Part shown: in pieces, positions 26,508 through 34,683 of the stretch
Layout: each line of letters begins with the position of its first letter
Numbering within the stretch: position 1 is the stretch's first letter
Source of the DNA: Candidatus Poribacteria bacterium
Lineage (GTDB): Bacteria > Poribacteria > WGA-4E > WGA-3G
Direction: 5' to 3'
Length of the DNA stretch: 64,000 nt
Assembly (NCBI GenBank): GCA_028821605.1
Contig: JAPPFM010000059.1
Span: 310,001-374,000, forward strand
The notes under the pieces: generated by a model
Database searches by the model: none
What the model was told of the DNA's origin: nothing
Seen by the model: only the letters and a program-made list of their open reading frames with translations
Program-made: the position numbers and the translations under genes

Positions 26508-26672
26508 ATGAGACGGATCTATGCATACTGTCCGTATCTCCTCGGCACTGTGAACATTCTGGATTTGGTGGCAGTTGCCAATGGATTCGGCAAAGATACT
26601 CCAGATGTCAACGGCGATGGTATTGTCAATATTTTAGATTTGGTCGCTGTGGCAAACGCGCTTGAACAGTAA
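26508..26672 (+). pseudogene. Dockerin type I remnant
   Basis: A 54-codon frame encodes VNILDLVAVANGFGK, DVNGDGIVNILDL and VAVANALEQ, which is one and a half calcium-binding dockerin loops with the EF-hand-like pattern D-x-N-x-D-G-x-V-N. The first loop is truncated. It is in the same frame as the oligogalacturonate lyase-like gene, four codons after that gene's TAA. Its N-terminal segment has no recognisable signal peptide or catalytic domain, so it is probably the tail of a lost dockerin-bearing protein. Confidence 0.65.
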
Positions 26673-26878
26673 ATCAACATTGTCATTTCAATACAGTTCA
26701 AGAAAGACTGCCTACGGGCTCATACACCATCGTAAAGAGAATTTGGACAGTTTTCAACATTGGCGGCAACAAAGTCCGTCTTCTGGCATCTATACAGTAT
26801 CAACTCCAATATGTCACTATTCGTAAAGTGCTAACGCACGCGGAATATGATAAGTGGAACAGGAGGATTTAAAACATA

Positions 26879-27793
26879 ATGTTAGCCGGCACACAAAGAG
26901 CAAAAAATGTATTGCCCCTATTGGCACCTCCGACACCTACGCAGCCGAGTATGTTTGAATCCCAAAAGCAAACTCCTTTTGTACCACAACCTTCTCTGCT
27001 TCTCAAAACTATGAAGGTTGCGCCTTATTCAGAAAATGATTATCGTTGGTTTGCCTACTTGCTGGAGTTGCTAATTGAGATCGGGAATCGAGATAAAGAT
27101 TTTAGTTTCAACACCGTCTTGAGAAGTGACTACCGACAACTTTCACCGCTGCTGGAAGAGTTAGTTTTTACAGTAGGTGAAAATGTACATCATCCTGCTA
27201 CTTCTCTGATGATGCTCGTCGGGCTTCTCGTTGAAAGGTATGAGACTGAAAACGTTCCAAAGTTGTCAGAGCTTCCGCCAGAACCGATAGAAGAGGAACC
27301 CGTTGAATGGAACGACGAATGGGAAATTATAGAAATAAGCGACTTAACACCAGAAGAAATACAGGAACTTGAAAAAGACCATGCCCCTGCTGCCATCCTA
27401 AAGTGGACCGAAACGGAGGTAGCTATTCACGCATTCTTCTCAATGGGTAATATCCTTTCGGAGGGTGGTTGGGTAAGAGAAGCCATTTCTGCATACGATA
27501 TGGCACTCCGCTTGAAACCCGATTATGCCGAAGCTTACTACAATCGTGGCACAGCGAAAACATTGATTGGCGAACACGAAACCGCCATCGCCGATTTTGA
27601 CGAAGCTATCTGTCTGAATCCAGAATTTGTAGAGGCACACTACAACCGCAGTCAAACAAAGGTTAGCCTTAGCCAGATCGAAGGGGCGCGATATGATTTG
27701 GAGATAGCGTTAAAACTGGCTGAAAAGCAAGAATGTGATCATATTAAAAGTAACATCCAGCGATGCCTTCAGGAATTGGTTAACATGGATTAA
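26879..27793 (+). CDS. TPR repeat protein
   Basis: This 304-residue protein has an unrecognised N-terminal half with an acidic stretch near 135-165 and about three tetratricopeptide repeats in residues 185-290 (for example AYDMALRLKPDYAEAYYNRG and DFDEAICLNPEFVEAHYNRS). TPR units mediate protein contacts. AGGAGG precedes the ATG. The gene ends in a 4-bp convergent overlap with the enolase-superfamily gene. The partner is unknown. Confidence 0.8.
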   Translation: MLAGTQRAKNVLPLLAPPTPTQPSMFESQKQTPFVPQPSLLLKTMKVAPYSENDYRWFAYLLELLIEIGNRDKDFSFNTVLRSDYRQLSPLLEELVFTVGENVHHPATSLMMLVGLLVERYETENVPKLSELPPEPIEEEPVEWNDEWEIIEISDLTPEEIQELEKDHAPAAILKWTETEVAIHAFFSMGNILSEGGWVREAISAYDMALRLKPDYAEAYYNRGTAKTLIGEHETAIADFDEAICLNPEFVEAHYNRSQTKVSLSQIEGARYDLEIALKLAEKQECDHIKSNIQRCLQELVNMD

Positions 27794-29049
27794 CTCCACA
27801 ACCTATCGTGCGAACGTTCCGAATCCCATTCTGTCGTCGGTGCGAAGTAGTCCGTCTCCTCTGAATGAAGATGCTCCCGGATGACCTCTTCGTTCAGATC
27901 AATGCCTAACCCCGGGGTATCTGGAACATTGATATAACCGTCTTGGATAATCGGGTTCGGCAAGCCTGTGACCATCTCATCCCACCAAGGATTGTCAACA
28001 GAGTGGTTCTCCAGCACCATAAAGTTTGATGTCGCTGCAGCGCAGTGGACGCTCGCCATAGCGCAGACAGGCGTGCCTGCCATGTGGAGTGCCATCGCAA
28101 TGCCGTGCTCCTCCGCCAAATCGCCGATCTTTTTCGTCTCCAAAATCCCGCCCGATGTCGCAATATCGGGGTGAGCAATCGCAATCCCTCGACTCTCAAA
28201 CAGCGGCATGAAATCCTCTTTACAGTAGATGTCCTCACCCGTGCAAATGGGTGTCGCACATGAATTGGAGAGACGAACATATTGGTCAGTATACTGCCAC
28301 GGCACCATATCTTCTAACCACGCGAGGTTATATTTCTCTAACGCTCTTGCGAGACGGATACAGTCCTCAATACCGATGTGCCCAAAATGATCCACCGAGA
28401 GCGGTATCTCATAGCCGATAATGCCCCGAACGGTTTCCACATATTCGCAGAGTATACCGATACCTTTTTCGGTCAAGCGGATGCCGGTAAACGGGTGCAT
28501 CAGGTTAGAGGTTTCTAAATTCCCCGCCGGTGCAGAAATCGTACCGGGAGTTCCGCGAAGCAGCCCAACACCGATGTCCATCTTCAGGAAAGTGAATCCC
28601 CTGTCCATACGTTCTTGGAGTATTTTACCCATCTCTTCGGGGTCTCTGAGGGACGGTGTATCGCTATAGCATCGGATTTTGTCTCGGAATTTGCCGCCAG
28701 CGAGTTGATAACACGGTACACCGTAAGCCTTACCTGCCAAATCCATCAGTGCCATTTCAATCCCGCAGATACCGCCACCTTGTCGAGCATGGTGACCGAA
28801 CTGTTTAATCTGCCGAAAGATTTTATCGACGTTACACGGATTTTCACCCAAAATCCGACTTTTGAGCATCAACGCATACGTCGGACTCGCCCCATCGCGA
28901 ACCTCACCGAGACCGTAAATGCCTTGGTTCGTGTCCAATTTCAAAATGGGACCACCCGTTTGCGTCCGAACGATACGCATATCGGTGATTTTTAGTGCTG
29001 AGGGTTGAGAAGCCGTATTGACATTTGACTGTATCTGTTGATCTTCCAT
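27790..29049 (-). CDS. Enolase-superfamily enzyme (mandelate racemase/muconate lactonizing type)
   Basis: This 419-residue protein shows the MR/MLE layout: an N-terminal capping domain and a TIM barrel with K156-M-D158, metal ligands D220 (SVDHFG), E246 (WLEDMVP) and E272 (TGEDIY), and a later HPD motif near 293-295. It probably dehydrates or epimerises an acid sugar. The upstream M14-like gene ends immediately before its start codon (29050 versus 29049), so the two are translationally linked. AAGGA lies 9 nt before the ATG. The substrate is unknown. Confidence 0.9.
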   Translation of the reverse strand: MEDQQIQSNVNTASQPSALKITDMRIVRTQTGGPILKLDTNQGIYGLGEVRDGASPTYALMLKSRILGENPCNVDKIFRQIKQFGHHARQGGGICGIEMALMDLAGKAYGVPCYQLAGGKFRDKIRCYSDTPSLRDPEEMGKILQERMDRGFTFLKMDIGVGLLRGTPGTISAPAGNLETSNLMHPFTGIRLTEKGIGILCEYVETVRGIIGYEIPLSVDHFGHIGIEDCIRLARALEKYNLAWLEDMVPWQYTDQYVRLSNSCATPICTGEDIYCKEDFMPLFESRGIAIAHPDIATSGGILETKKIGDLAEEHGIAMALHMAGTPVCAMASVHCAAATSNFMVLENHSVDNPWWDEMVTGLPNPIIQDGYINVPDTPGLGIDLNEEVIREHLHSEETDYFAPTTEWDSERSHDRLWS

Positions 29050-29790
29050 TTATACGTCCTTTCGAGAAATAATGTCGAGTGCGGTATCCAGTATTGTTAG
29101 ATGGAGTGCTACGCGTTGTTCCAGTTGCCAGACTGTCGGTGTTTCAGAGATAATAACATGTTCACTGTGAAAATGCAAGAGGTAAGGTGTCAAACCTTGG
29201 GTGCCCCATGAAGTGGCAACTTTGTAGACCCCTTCAGCAAGGTCCGGCGCATCTTCGCCGGGGTCCTCCGGATCCAGTGGACCGATTGCTTTAGCAGCGG
29301 TGGCAAGCCGAGGACCGATGTATTTCTCGTCCCGTTTGCCCTCGTAGAGGTAAAACCCGGTTGCATCGTAGTCCTCATGGAAATCTATCGCAAGCGAGAA
29401 CTGGGTTTGTCCCAAGGCTTTCTTGACGATAGCAACCTCGGCAACATCGTCTGTCTCAAAAGCGCGATTGATGTCTATGTCGTCAAACGTCTCGCGTGTG
29501 TTATGAACATAACCGTAGGGATTAATGCATGGGATCACCAAAAATGAGAAGTCTTTCAGGAGTGTGGTGTTGTCACGTTCAAGGAACCGCAAAACAGCCT
29601 CAACACCGGCAGGCTCATCACCGTGCATACCACCAGTGATAAGAACTCGTCGCGGGGTCCGGGCAGACGAGGCTAAGTGAATTTGATATATAGGCAAATT
29701 AATATTTTCTTTGGCGTGGACAGTGCCGAGCAGTTCTATTGGCACGTCCAAATATTTCAAGCGTTCAGTAATTTCAGTGTAATCGCGCAA
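29050..29790 (-). CDS. Succinylglutamate desuccinylase/aspartoacylase-like M14 family protein
   Basis: This 246-residue zinc hydrolase has H56-G-D-E59 in GGMHGDEPAG (zinc ligands), an Asn-Arg pair in INRAF near 107-111 and H138 in DFHED as the third ligand, with a late ISETPT segment. The family removes N-acyl groups or trims C-terminal residues. The start is a TTG at 29790, supported by GGAG 8 nt upstream. It forms a tight pair with the enolase-superfamily gene. The substrate is unknown. Confidence 0.85.
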   Translation of the reverse strand: MRDYTEITERLKYLDVPIELLGTVHAKENINLPIYQIHLASSARTPRRVLITGGMHGDEPAGVEAVLRFLERDNTTLLKDFSFLVIPCINPYGYVHNTRETFDDIDINRAFETDDVAEVAIVKKALGQTQFSLAIDFHEDYDATGFYLYEGKRDEKYIGPRLATAAKAIGPLDPEDPGEDAPDLAEGVYKVATSWGTQGLTPYLLHFHSEHVIISETPTVWQLEQRVALHLTILDTALDIISRKDV

Positions 29791-29950
29791 ACTTCGGAGC
29801 TCCTCAACAAGGTTAGCAAAGAATATACATATAGCATACTGTAAAGTGGTTCTGTGCGCAACCGATTTTTCAGAAGTGTTTTCTGTTTGACATTTACCAC
29901 CTTTTCTGATAGAATTTCGTTAAACCTTACATCCTAAAAGGACACATAAA

Positions 29951-30283
29951 ATGCCAACTGAAACGGAACTTTACGATGCCGCGCTCACGCATTTTGCTGA
30001 AAACGATCTCGAAGCGGCTGTTAATGCCTTTAAAGAACTGATTGACACCTACCCAGACTACATCGAAGGATTCCTTGGGTTAGGACATGCTTATGAACGG
30101 ATGAGTCTATACGATGAAGCCATTGAGGCTATCCAGAAGGCGATAGAAATCAACCCAAAGGATCCGCTTGTATATACCAGTTTATCCATGTGTTACCAAA
30201 GAAAAGGGATGATCCAAGAAGCAGAGGATGCGATGGCAAAGTCGCAGCAGTTGCAGATAGAGGCATCCGGTTCATCTACATAA
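29951..30283 (+). CDS. Small TPR protein
   Basis: This 110-residue protein consists almost entirely of three tetratricopeptide repeats (units starting near residues 4, 38 and 72). It has no signal peptide. AAGGA lies 9 nt before the ATG. It lies upstream of the selenoprotein gene on the same strand with a palindromic repeat between them. The role is presumably protein binding. Confidence 0.82.
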   Translation: MPTETELYDAALTHFAENDLEAAVNAFKELIDTYPDYIEGFLGLGHAYERMSLYDEAIEAIQKAIEINPKDPLVYTSLSMCYQRKGMIQEAEDAMAKSQQLQIEASGSST

Positions 30284-30300
30284 TGGCTTGGAGGATTGAC

Positions 30301-30315
30301 GAGGTTGCAAACCTC
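30301..30315. repeat. Palindromic repeat (GAGGTT-GCA-AACCTC)
   Basis: A short perfect inverted repeat with 6-bp arms between the TPR gene and the selenoprotein gene, extended by GCCAGC as in the related copies at 23758-23783 and 63161-63183. Confidence 0.55.
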
Positions 30316-30344
30316 GCCAGCAAAAGAATATAGAGGTTTTCATA

Positions 30345-30881
30345 ATGCCAAATACTACGTTACTCGATCCCACCTCTCAAGGCAATGTGTCCGCAAAATT
30401 TCTCGCACCGCGACTCGACAGCCTTGACGGAAAAGTGATGGGTTTACTGAATATCACAAAGAATGGCAGTGATATTTTTCTGGATCGCATTGCGGAATTG
30501 ATGCAGGAACGGTTCGACCTTGCCGAAGTGGTTCACGTCAAAAAACCGACGTTCTCGCGTCCCGCGCCGACAGAGCTGCTTGTTGAACTCGCGGAAGAAG
30601 CAGACTTTGTCATTGAAGGGCTTGCCGACTGAGGCTCCTGCATATCGTGCAGTATGCACGACGGAAGTGCTTTAGAGGAACGCGGTGTGCCAAGCGTCGC
30701 GGTTTGTACGGAAGTCTTCTTCGCTGCGGGGAAAGTCCAAGCACGTGTCTTGGGACACAGCGATTTGGAACCGCTCACTGTCCCGCATCCGATCCAGAGT
30801 CTGACACCGGAGCAGATTCAGGAGCGCGCGGAAGGTGCCGTTGAAGAAATCGTCGCACGGTTGACAAAAAACGGCGAATAG
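30345..30881 (+). CDS. UGSC family selenoprotein (in-frame UGA = selenocysteine at codon 96)
   Basis: The frame runs through one TGA at 30630-30632 and stops at 30881, giving 178 residues. Around the TGA the sequence reads A-D-U-G-S-C-I-S-C-S-M-H-D, the defining UGSC motif of a bacterial (seleno)protein family whose Cys homologues read CGSC. A SECIS-like hairpin begins 12 nt after the UGA. The coding pattern continues normally downstream (EERGVPSVAVCTEVFF, then LGHSDLEPLTVPHP). The family is thought to be thiol/selenol redox-active, but its reaction is not established. Without recoding the gene would appear as two fragments. GAGG precedes the ATG. Confidence 0.85.
30630..30661 (+). promoter_or_regulatory. 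Bacterial SECIS element downstream of UGA
   Basis: TCGTGC (30645-30650) and GCACGA (30656-30661) form a perfect 6-bp stem capped by AGTAT, with G at the second loop position. The loop begins 18 nt after the UGA, within the spacing known for SelB-dependent recoding in bacteria. Confidence 0.75.
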
Positions 30882-30970
30882 ATCGTAATTTACCCAAAAA
30901 TAACGAAACGCCGTAGGGTATAGTAGTAGGCACATTCCGTTGTGTCGTAACAAGAATACCCTGTGGCGTT

Positions 30971-31447
30971 TTATATTTTAAACTGCAGCACCATTGACTC
31001 GCCTGGCTGTAAATCGTGCCACTTCTGTAACAGGGCTTGCAATTTCTGCTGCATAGTTTCAAGCTGCACATCTGCGATCTTCACTGGCAGTAGTGCTCCG
31101 TAGTCGCGAAGCAGTTCGCAACGGTCTGCATTCCCTCTTAAACTTTCCAACAAATCTGTCTGTAAGAGTCCGACAATTACCTCAGTGTTTAGTGCTTCTT
31201 TGGGAATTTCAAAAGGGCGTTCCGCTTTAGGTTGGTTGAAATCAGAGATGTCGTATCCTTTTGCTATGAGGCCCAAAAAAGCGTTTTCAAGCCCGAGTGT
31301 CGTTTCGACAACGTAGTGTGCCAAATCCTGGATCGCAAACTCGCGATGAAGGTATGTCCACGTCACACTACCGTCGTCCCGAATACAAGTAAGCGTATCA
31401 GGTTTGTGTTTCCACTGATTTTTGCCTTTTTTGAAACGGATAACCAT
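30971..31447 (-). CDS. Hypothetical protein
   Basis: This 158-residue protein starts MVIRFKKGKNQW and contains TLTCIRDDGSVTWTYLHREFAIQDLAHYVVE, followed by a mixed alpha/beta region and a helical C-terminus. It has no signal peptide or known motif. The ATG at 31447 is preferred because AGGTGG lies about 9 nt upstream. It lies 24 bp downstream of the LamG protein gene on the same strand and may be cotranscribed. The function is unknown. Confidence 0.65.
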   Translation of the reverse strand: MVIRFKKGKNQWKHKPDTLTCIRDDGSVTWTYLHREFAIQDLAHYVVETTLGLENAFLGLIAKGYDISDFNQPKAERPFEIPKEALNTEVIVGLLQTDLLESLRGNADRCELLRDYGALLPVKIADVQLETMQQKLQALLQKWHDLQPGESMVLQFKI

Positions 31448-31471
31448 CTGTACGAACCACCTGCCAAACAC

Positions 31472-32263
31472 CTACTTAGAAAGTTTTAAGGTGCTCCATG
31501 TTGTCGCGAGTTTACCACGCGCTTCAACATCCAGCGTGTCCGCAACCAAATTGTTAATCTCTTTCTCGTCGAGGACAGCGTTGTAGATTCTTGCATCCTC
31601 CACACGAGCAACAACCCAACCGTAGGCAGTCCCACCGATGAGAGCACGCGGACCGAAAAGTGCCTCCACATCACCGGCTTTCCAAGATACGATGGGACCC
31701 TTCGTATAATCACCGATGACCTTGCCGTTCCGGTATATCGTAATCTTCGCGTTCCCGCCATCGTCCTCATAAGAAATCGCCAACTGAATTAACTTCCCTG
31801 TTTCTTTCTCCTCAAATCCGGGGGCGGCATCCTGTGTACGCCTAAAAAAGCTGCTACCAGCCATCCAGCGTTTCGGTTGACGTTCCGCATAGACGATCGC
31901 GTCAAAGGTATCTGCACTACTTTTATTGACCGCCAATGTGGCACCTCTTGTAACGTTCAAATCGTCTAAATAGAGCCACGTCACTAATGTCTTATCAGGT
32001 CCGATGTCAGGGCCTTTATACCCCGTAGTCATTGCCCATTCATTGTTGCCGATGTGCAATTTCCCATCCTTGACCTCAGCATCCAAGAGATCAATTTCAC
32101 TAAAATGGCCCGTCAAATCCTCCAATTCGGCACCTTTCTCAAAGGTCCAGTGCCCAATGAGGTCCTCCTTTTTCTCTGCCTGTCCGAACGCTGGTATCAC
32201 TAAACCGAGCAGAAGCAGCACAGAGAAACTGAATATGAAATAGCGTTCCAAGTGCATGATCAT
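31472..32263 (-). CDS. Secreted LamG-domain protein with conserved C-terminal tail
   Basis: This 263-residue protein has a signal peptide (about residues 1-28, ending in FGQA) and a LamG/concanavalin domain: GHWTFEKG at the start, a long beta-sandwich, and the terminal DARIYNAVLDEKEI pattern typical of LamG repeats. LamG domains bind glycans. The C-terminus reads ARGKLATTWSTLKLSK, matching the end of the secreted protein at 17439-18194. The ATG at 32263 is used because GGAGG lies 6-7 nt upstream; a frame starting at 32275 would overlap that site. Confidence 0.85.
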   Translation of the reverse strand: MIMHLERYFIFSFSVLLLLGLVIPAFGQAEKKEDLIGHWTFEKGAELEDLTGHFSEIDLLDAEVKDGKLHIGNNEWAMTTGYKGPDIGPDKTLVTWLYLDDLNVTRGATLAVNKSSADTFDAIVYAERQPKRWMAGSSFFRRTQDAAPGFEEKETGKLIQLAISYEDDGGNAKITIYRNGKVIGDYTKGPIVSWKAGDVEALFGPRALIGGTAYGWVVARVEDARIYNAVLDEKEINNLVADTLDVEARGKLATTWSTLKLSK

Positions 32264-32320
32264 TGAGTCCTCCAATGTTGCAATAAACTTTTCGGTGATC
32301 TTAAGGATATTTCGATGGTT

Positions 32321-32380
32321 GGCGGGGTTGTAACCCCACCAGCAAAGGGTGGAAACGGCGAGGCACGGAAACCTCGCCGT
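32321..32380. repeat. Two adjacent palindromic repeats
   Basis: GGCGGGGTT-GT-AACCCCACC (32321-32340) and ACGGCGAGG-N8-CCTCGCCGT (32355-32380) form two hairpins in the gap between the LamG gene and the DUF1549/DUF1553 gene. They belong to the same GAGGTT family as the copies near 23758 and 30301. Confidence 0.6.
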
Positions 32381-32400
32381 AACGGGTGTTCAGCGTTGTT

Positions 32401-34683
32401 TTATCGAACGAAGAGAAACGCCCGCGATGAGATGAGTGCCCATAAAAGATCCTCACATCCTGCGCGGCGTTTAGGGCTCTCTGCGATGTAAGCCTCAGCC
32501 GTCTGAAGTTCTGTATCAGTCGGAAATCGACTTAACGTGCTGAGATACAACTCGTTAATAAGTTCCTGATTTCCAAATTTCGCTTGAATCAACCGACTGA
32601 GCGATCCACCAGAACTCTTCAACTTCTTATTCACGTAACTGGAATTAATCATGTGGAGTGCTTGGGTGAGTGTTGGCTCCAACTTCGGATCTAAATCGCC
32701 AAGGAACTCCCGACCAGAACGTCCATAGAGTGACAAGAAACGTGAACTCACCGGCAGCGGTAACTCAACAGAACGCGTGCCAAGCGGATAGCGTCCGTAC
32801 TTCTCCTCGGTACCGGTGACATCGTTCAAGACATCCAATAACACTTGTGCCATCATCGGTCGTGGATAGAAACGCGAGAAGAATCGGTCATCCAGCTCAT
32901 TTGTTTCATTCGGTTCTGCGGAGAGTTGGTACGTCCGTGAATTGAGAATTCGTCGAATGACGTGTTTCGTATCAAATCCGCTTCGGACGAAATCTTCCGC
33001 CAACGCCTCCAAGAGTCCTTCAACGCTCGGTGGTGTCGTCGCGCGCATGTCGTCAACCGGATCAACGATACCTCTACTGAAATAGTGGCTCCAGATACGA
33101 TTCACAGTCGCTGTCGCGAAGTATGGGTTTGTCGAGGATGTCATCCAGTCTGCCAGCACTTGCAGGACATCTCCCTGATAATCCGCATCAAGCGACTCAC
33201 CGCCAAGGAAGGTTGGCAATGCCACTTCACCTCGGTTGCCTTGCACGGACTGATTGATAACACGTCCGGTCGGGTCATAGTAAATAACCTGCTCGTTGTA
33301 GAGTTCACCACCACGGACACCTACCTTCCCAGTGAAGGCGGCAAAATTCCAATAGTCGTCCGTCGTCCACTGGTCAAACGGATGTTTATGACATCGCGCA
33401 CAACTCAAACGGATACCCAGAAATACCTGAGCGGTCGTCTCTGCTCTACCCGCAGGTTGCTGCTCAATGCGATAGTAGTTCGTGGGACCGTGCTGATAAG
33501 TGCTCCCTCGCGCTGTGATGAGTTCTTGGACAACCGCGTCGTAAGGTCTATTCTGCGCGACAGCCTCACGTACCCACTCGTGGAAGAGCGTCGCACCGCG
33601 TTCGCCGAATGCGCCGTTCCCTAACTGACGCGGATGGATGCGCAACATATCGGCTAATTTTAGCGTGCGTAAGTTCACCCACTCTGGCGTGTCAAGAAGG
33701 GTATCAATGAGTTTCGAGCGTTTATCGGGATCTGTATTTGCAAAAAACGCTTTCACCTCATCAGACGTTGGCAGCCGACCTATGGTGTCCAAATAGACTC
33801 TACGCATAAACGTATCATCGGTCGTTAGGGCGGAAGGACGAATATTCAGTTTTTTAAGTTTGGCAAGGACAAACTCATCAATGAAGTTATTGGGTGTGAA
33901 TTCTGGGGCTTGCGATGCCACATCTGTCTTGGAAACCCGTGGAATTGTTACAAATGATGCATCGACAACCCCCAAAAAGCGCGCAATAACCGCTGTCCCT
34001 CCCCAGCGGACGCTCGTCACCTCACCGGTAAGGGATACCTCAGCGACGGGTGTATCCTTAGACTCATAGACGGCTTTTTCGGTTACATCTTCAACGGATC
34101 CGTCAGAAAAATAGGCGAGCACTTTCAGTTGTGCTGTCTCCCCGACATCAGACAAAACAAAAGTGCTCGGCTCAATTTCAAGTTTCCTAAGACGCGGCTC
34201 GTCCTCAGAAAAAGGCGCGCCCGCTTCAATCCAGCGGAGAATCGTTAGTGCTTCATCTGAACTGGGGTCAAATCGCAAACCACCTTCATGTACGATCTGT
34301 CCAGTGGGTTTGAGAAAAAAGAGACTCTGCTCTGGTTCAATCAAATTGATGCGTCTGCCACGACTGTGATGGACGATTGGCGCATAATCCGATTCCGGAT
34401 TCAAGGTTAACAGAGAGAGATTTAGCCCACCCTGCCCGCCAAATTTTCCGTGGCACATACCCGCTGAACACCCATGTTTATCAAGGATAGGCGCGACATC
34501 CTTTAGAAATCTGACGGCGGGTTCTGGTTCATCAACTTCACCAAGTGTAGGGGGTGTCGTTGTGGTTGTGAGATTGGCACTGTCTGCTGTGTTCGTGTAT
34601 GCTGTGAACAGAACGACGCACAGAAAGCATACAAACAGATTTCTGATAGTGGAAATTGAATTCAGGGTCAATATGCGTTTCAT
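32401..34683 (-). CDS. DUF1549/DUF1553 protein with cytochrome-like and Ig-like domains
   Basis: This 760-residue exported protein has a signal peptide (about residues 15-36), a heme-attachment-like C72-S-A-G-M-C77-H78 (C-x4-C-H spacing), a bacterial Ig-like (Big2) segment around 175-245, a DUF1549 domain with a C-A-R-C-H box near 425 and a C-terminal DUF1553 domain. It resembles the protein at 3769-6852 but has the extra Ig-like domain. The start codon overlaps the lon stop codon (ATGA), so translation may be coupled to lon. No DUF1501 partner is nearby. The function is unproven. Confidence 0.88.
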   Translation of the reverse strand: MKRILTLNSISTIRNLFVCFLCVVLFTAYTNTADSANLTTTTTPPTLGEVDEPEPAVRFLKDVAPILDKHGCSAGMCHGKFGGQGGLNLSLLTLNPESDYAPIVHHSRGRRINLIEPEQSLFFLKPTGQIVHEGGLRFDPSSDEALTILRWIEAGAPFSEDEPRLRKLEIEPSTFVLSDVGETAQLKVLAYFSDGSVEDVTEKAVYESKDTPVAEVSLTGEVTSVRWGGTAVIARFLGVVDASFVTIPRVSKTDVASQAPEFTPNNFIDEFVLAKLKKLNIRPSALTTDDTFMRRVYLDTIGRLPTSDEVKAFFANTDPDKRSKLIDTLLDTPEWVNLRTLKLADMLRIHPRQLGNGAFGERGATLFHEWVREAVAQNRPYDAVVQELITARGSTYQHGPTNYYRIEQQPAGRAETTAQVFLGIRLSCARCHKHPFDQWTTDDYWNFAAFTGKVGVRGGELYNEQVIYYDPTGRVINQSVQGNRGEVALPTFLGGESLDADYQGDVLQVLADWMTSSTNPYFATATVNRIWSHYFSRGIVDPVDDMRATTPPSVEGLLEALAEDFVRSGFDTKHVIRRILNSRTYQLSAEPNETNELDDRFFSRFYPRPMMAQVLLDVLNDVTGTEEKYGRYPLGTRSVELPLPVSSRFLSLYGRSGREFLGDLDPKLEPTLTQALHMINSSYVNKKLKSSGGSLSRLIQAKFGNQELINELYLSTLSRFPTDTELQTAEAYIAESPKRRAGCEDLLWALISSRAFLFVR

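Noticed and set aside
30345-30881. Interpretation of the UGSC gene as a pseudogene with a premature TGA
   Set aside because: The TGA sits exactly at the family's selenocysteine position, the frame stays open on both sides and a SECIS-like hairpin is present.
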